DNA of 7,573 nt from Candidatus Berkelbacteria bacterium. GTDB lineage: Bacteria > Patescibacteriota > UBA1384 > 2-12-FULL-50-11. The notes under the pieces are model-generated. The model was not told where the DNA came from and ran no database searches. It worked only from the letters and a program-made list of their open reading frames with translations. The position numbers and the translations under genes were made by a program. Positions 5,516 through 7,573 of the stretch are shown piece after piece (the first letter of the stretch is position 1; the number at the start of each line of letters is the position of its first letter). The stretch spans positions 1 to 7,573 of the forward strand of contig JANLIQ010000053.1 in NCBI GenBank assembly GCA_024654065.1, read 5' to 3'.

Positions 5516-5632
5516 TCTCTCCCCAAAGTCCTCAATACTTTGAGCGCTCTGGGGAAAGTGGGACGGAATGGTTACCGTCCCGTGTAGTCAAGTAAGGGTC
5601 GCCACACTAGGCAATAGTGCAGTCGACCGCAC
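5516..5632 (+). repeat. Array copy 8, last copy, next to the helicase gene end
   Basis: SL1: TCTCTCCCC (5516-5524) with GGGGAAAGT (5551-5559), inner CTCAA/TTGAG. SL2 is GGGACGG (5560-5566), loop AATGGTTA, CCGTCCC (5575-5581). A tail hairpin has GGTCG (5597-5601)/CGACC (5624-5628) around CACTA (5605-5609)/TAGTG (5615-5619). GTGCAGTCGACCGCAC (5617-5632) is almost a full palindrome and ends the array 6 nt before the helicase stop codon, which lies on the other strand. Confidence 0.8.
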
Positions 5633-5638
5633 AAAAAG

Positions 5639-7486
5639 CTAGCTAGTCAGCAATCCGAGCGTTTCGTCAATCATGTCGTCCATCGATTTGTTACCGACAA
5701 ACGACGGCTTCAGCCATTCCGGCAAGCTACCACGAAGGAAGCTACGGAACTGTTGCGAGATGAAGAAGCAGACGCCAAGGTCGTCGATGGTCCGGATGTT
5801 CCGACCGCGAACTTGGAGGGCTGTTATCATCACCCGATACTGCCAGAGCTGCCAGCAGTGACTACCGCTGAAGCGCTTCTGCTCGAATTGGGTCATCGGA
5901 TCATCCGGTCGGGGATACCCGGGCCGAACGAAAAAGATAACCGGACAGGTGTTGCGGGGTAAGTCGAGACCTTCGCCGAATTGCTGGGCAGTCCCGATCA
6001 AGACCTCGCCTTCGCCAGAGCGAAACACCGAAGCGATTTCGCGCGCCGACATTTCGTCGCTGTAAGTCAAGGCGTAGAGACCGTTTTGGACGGCATCGCG
6101 CATATAGGCTTCTCGCTCGTCATTGGAAACGGTGACGATCAGACTGCGGTGACCGGCATCCCGGAATTGCACCGCCGCATCAATCACCATCCTTCTGGCC
6201 TTTTTGGGGTCGTCACGCCTCGCCTTTCGTTGGGAAAGATTCGGCGTGTCCTTCGGCAGGAAGACACGGGTTTTAGTCGCATCAAAGCTCGAAGGAAATG
6301 AGGTGAACGGCATTCGCAAACCAGTTTCATGCCCGAAGATGTTGACGTTACCGATCGTGGCTGACATCGCGGTCACCTTGGCGTTGTCGCCGAGGGCTCG
6401 CTTAATCAACGGTACGACAAAGTAGGCCTTAATCGTCAGGTAGTACTGGGTCTTGTGCCGCTTGTCCTGCATCTCCGGGTCGGTCTTCTTGTAGTAGAAG
6501 GCGACGACATAGTTGAGCGGGTGGCGGACACCATCCTGCTTTTCTTCCGGCAGCGAATACTTGAGTGAACTAACGAACGCCGGGATGTTCCGAATCAGGT
6601 TCTCAAGAGTTTTGATCTCCGTCCGATCCTTTGTTTCGTCGAGTTCACCGCTTGATATCGCTTGTCGGACGGCTGTCTCAACTCGACTGCGCTGAAACGA
6701 ATTCAGCAGGTCGAGCAGTTTGACGATGTCGTTGAGCTCGAGCAGGTTGTAGGTTTTGGCTCGTTTGGAACGAGCCATCCGCATGAAGAGCAGTCGAAAG
6801 CGCCGAACGATATAAGCCTGTTGGCGATCGAACTTCATCAGCGCCTCTTCGGCTCGCTTGAGGTGATAATCCGTGAGTGTGAACTCGTAGATTCCTCGAG
6901 CGATCTTGGCCAGGTTATGGCATTCGTCAAAGACGACGCTGATACCCTCGCTCTCTTCGTCTTCGCCTTCTTCGGGCTGGCGAACAAAGAGTCGGTTGGT
7001 GAGGAAAAACGCTGTCGTGCAGACAGTGATTTTGCCCCGGTCGCGCCCGACCTCGGCTTCATACTTCGCCTGGTAGTACGGACAGGGCGTGGAGCCCAAT
7101 TCATCCGTTTCGCCAGTTTGCACGTTGACCCGATGAGGGCATTTCAGCATATAGCAGGGCGATTCCTGGGCGTTGATTTTCTCGCCCCGATCTTCGTAGT
7201 AGAGACACGGGTATTCGCTCCTTCCAAAAGCGATCGCCGTTTGGTTGGGGAACATCTGGCCGAGCTGGTCGACCTGGGCTTTAGTCGGTGTAACCAACCA
7301 GGGTGCCCGGCCACTAGCGGCGTCGTTCAGAAGTAGCGCGACCGCAATGAGGGACTTGCCTTCACCGGTCGGGATTTCGAAGATATTGCCTGTCGGTGAG
7401 TCGATAGCCAAAGCCAGCGCCTCATTCTGGACGGGTCGGAACTGCTTGTAGGGAGTTCCTTTCAGCACTTTCAGCATTAGTTTCAT
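5639..7486 (-). CDS. XPD/DinG-family Fe-S superfamily 2 DNA helicase
   Basis: This 615-residue protein has the layout of Rad3/XPD/DinG helicases, ATP-driven 5'-to-3' enzymes acting on damaged, branched or R-loop DNA. Motifs in order are Q-like FRPVQNEAL (16-24), Walker A EIPTGEGKS (37-45), four cysteines C94, C111, C116 and C135 placed as the 4Fe-4S domain, VCTTAFFLTN (155-164), Walker B VVFDECHN (184-191), VTAMSATIG (371-379), GTAQQFGEGLDLP (498-510) and motif VI QVRGRNIR (558-565), then DDLGVCFFISQQF. There is no N-terminal exonuclease domain as in Gram-positive DinG. The start is well fixed: AAAAGGAG (7493-7500) lies 6 nt upstream of the ATG, behind a consensus-like promoter. This gene appears more GC-rich than the ndk operon by eye, and with its Shine-Dalgarno differs from neighbours, so acquisition by transfer is possible. 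It converges on the hairpin array. Confidence 0.9.
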   Translation of the reverse strand: MKLMLKVLKGTPYKQFRPVQNEALALAIDSPTGNIFEIPTGEGKSLIAVALLLNDAASGRAPWLVTPTKAQVDQLGQMFPNQTAIAFGRSEYPCLYYEDRGEKINAQESPCYMLKCPHRVNVQTGETDELGSTPCPYYQAKYEAEVGRDRGKITVCTTAFFLTNRLFVRQPEEGEDEESEGISVVFDECHNLAKIARGIYEFTLTDYHLKRAEEALMKFDRQQAYIVRRFRLLFMRMARSKRAKTYNLLELNDIVKLLDLLNSFQRSRVETAVRQAISSGELDETKDRTEIKTLENLIRNIPAFVSSLKYSLPEEKQDGVRHPLNYVVAFYYKKTDPEMQDKRHKTQYYLTIKAYFVVPLIKRALGDNAKVTAMSATIGNVNIFGHETGLRMPFTSFPSSFDATKTRVFLPKDTPNLSQRKARRDDPKKARRMVIDAAVQFRDAGHRSLIVTVSNDEREAYMRDAVQNGLYALTYSDEMSAREIASVFRSGEGEVLIGTAQQFGEGLDLPRNTCPVIFFVRPGYPRPDDPMTQFEQKRFSGSHCWQLWQYRVMITALQVRGRNIRTIDDLGVCFFISQQFRSFLRGSLPEWLKPSFVGNKSMDDMIDETLGLLTS

Positions 7487-7492
7487 GCGTTG

Positions 7493-7500
7493 CTCCTTTT
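7493..7500 (-). promoter_or_regulatory. Strong Shine-Dalgarno of the helicase gene
   Basis: On the minus strand AAAAGGAG lies 6 nt before the ATG at 7486. It decides the start and is the only clear Shine-Dalgarno in the window; the other intact genes and the methyltransferase have none. Confidence 0.85.
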
Positions 7501-7537
7501 GGAATGTGAAGATTCTTTGGTTTTTTAAGCCAGAGGA

Positions 7538-7566
7538 ATTTTACCTTTTCCCAAGGAGAAAGTCAA
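7538..7566 (-). promoter_or_regulatory. Sigma70-type promoter of the helicase gene
   Basis: Reading leftwards, TTGACT (7566-7561) and TAAAAT (7543-7538) are separated by exactly 17 nt, each one mismatch from consensus. Transcription should start near 7531, leaving a leader of about 45 nt that contains the Shine-Dalgarno. Confidence 0.75.
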
Positions 7567-7573
7567 GCGGTTT

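Larger units (their letters stand above)
4521..5632. repeat. Tandem array of eight hairpin modules of about 137 nt, family not recognised
   Basis: This region between convergent genes contains eight head-to-tail copies of one structural module and no credible protein gene. Every copy has SL1 (5' arm CTCYCC-type, 3' arm GGGGAG-type, with a variable inner hairpin on top), followed at once by SL2, a perfect 7-bp stem of the form GNNNNGG/CCNNNNC around an 8-nt loop AATGRNTA, then usually CTG or CGAT and a tail diverged in sequence. SL2 starts at 4569, 4702, 4843, 4989, 5123, 5296, 5438 and 5560, giving spacings of 133, 141, 146, 134, 173, 142 and 122 nt. The 173 reflects a 46-nt insertion. Stem bases change but stay paired, so structure is conserved over sequence. 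This could be a repeated noncoding RNA, ssDNA hairpins recognised by a recombinase or transposase, or REP/MITE-like repeats. No terminator-like T tract follows the SL2 stems. The strand is unresolved. Confidence 0.85.

Noticed and set aside
4665..5559. Assigning the transcribed strand of the array from wobble pairs
   Set aside because: Counting SL1 pairs, G-T wobbles on the plus strand and C-A mismatches (G-T on the minus strand) are about equally frequent, so the data do not decide. Plus is used in the copy entries only for orientation of description.
4662..5595. Short open frames inside the array (for example 4662-4874 minus, 5233-5535 minus, 5320-5595 plus)
   Set aside because: They cross stems whose changes follow base pairing and not codons, have no recognisable domain or ribosome binding site, and do not recur between copies.
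4521..5632. CRISPR array
   Set aside because: The repeats are not identical direct repeats, stems vary compensatorily, units are 117-172 nt with irregular spacing, and no cas genes are in the window.
4521..5632. Integron attC cassette array
   Set aside because: I see no GTTRRRY/RYYYAAC core pairs at the hairpin ends, no cassette ORFs and no integrase in the window. The idea of ssDNA-hairpin recombination is kept only as one hypothesis for an unknown family.
4521..5632. Tandem intrinsic terminators or hammerhead ribozymes
   Set aside because: No T tract follows the SL2 stems, and the hammerhead core CTGANGA with matching GAAA is not found in the modules.
6662..7336. 224-residue plus-strand frame opposite the helicase
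   Set aside because: It lies antisense to conserved helicase motifs (Fe-S cysteines, DECH box), so it is a shadow of that GC-richer gene.

Overview
The window looks like a chromosomal segment of a small-genome bacterium, most likely Candidate Phyla Radiation (Patescibacteria). This assignment is inference. It rests on tightly packed genes without Shine-Dalgarno sequences, two promoters placed so that the mRNA would start at or next to the start codon (leaderless), a long-form nucleoside diphosphate kinase, and a TrmB-like regulator domain, a family common in archaea and, as I recall it, also found in CPR genomes. TGA is used as a stop (506-508), which argues against the TGA=Gly code of Gracilibacteria/Absconditabacteria.

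Layout. Minus strand, 2167 to 1: a two-gene operon. The first gene is an unusual fusion of a complete TrmB-like transcription regulator (winged helix plus sensor domain) to a threonine-synthase-like PLP enzyme. The second is an O-methyltransferase that starts inside the stop region of the first (ATGTCTGA overlap) and runs off the left edge. A 299-bp divergent intergenic region (2168-2466) carries a predicted promoter at each end, a near-palindrome in the fusion gene promoter, and a strongly self-complementary centre that may be a structured RNA. Plus strand, 2467-4553: a compact operon of nucleoside diphosphate kinase, a WecA/TagO-type polyprenyl-phosphate sugar-1-phosphate transferase, and a two-TM bacterial PH-domain membrane protein, with gaps of only 3 and 2 nt. 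Minus strand, 7486-5639: an Fe-S XPD/DinG-type DNA helicase with its own textbook sigma70-type promoter and a strong Shine-Dalgarno, both unlike its neighbours.

The most striking region is 4521-5632, between the convergent PH-domain and helicase genes. It has no credible protein gene but holds eight tandem copies of a roughly 137-nt two-to-three-stem module. Each has (i) a bipartite stem-loop SL1 whose base alternates between two sequence families, (ii) directly abutting it a 7-bp stem SL2 whose base pairs change compensatorily from copy to copy while its 8-nt loop stays AATGRNTA, and (iii) a 50-90 nt tail, diverged in sequence but mostly able to form another hairpin. Copy 5 carries a 46-nt insertion in the SL2 loop that itself forms two hairpins. 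Copy 1 is embedded in the 3' end of the PH-domain gene. I do not recognise this as a known RNA family or mobile element. Selection on structure (RNA, or DNA hairpins acting as recognition sites) is the simplest reading. The transcribed strand cannot be decided from wobble pairs.

Working together: ndk (NTP balance), the WecA-like transferase (first lipid-linked step of a surface glycan) and the PH-domain protein form a plausible nucleotide/envelope operon. The regulator-enzyme fusion plus methyltransferase is probably an autoregulated amino-acid-related unit. No functional link between the helicase and the hairpin array can be shown, but they are adjacent.
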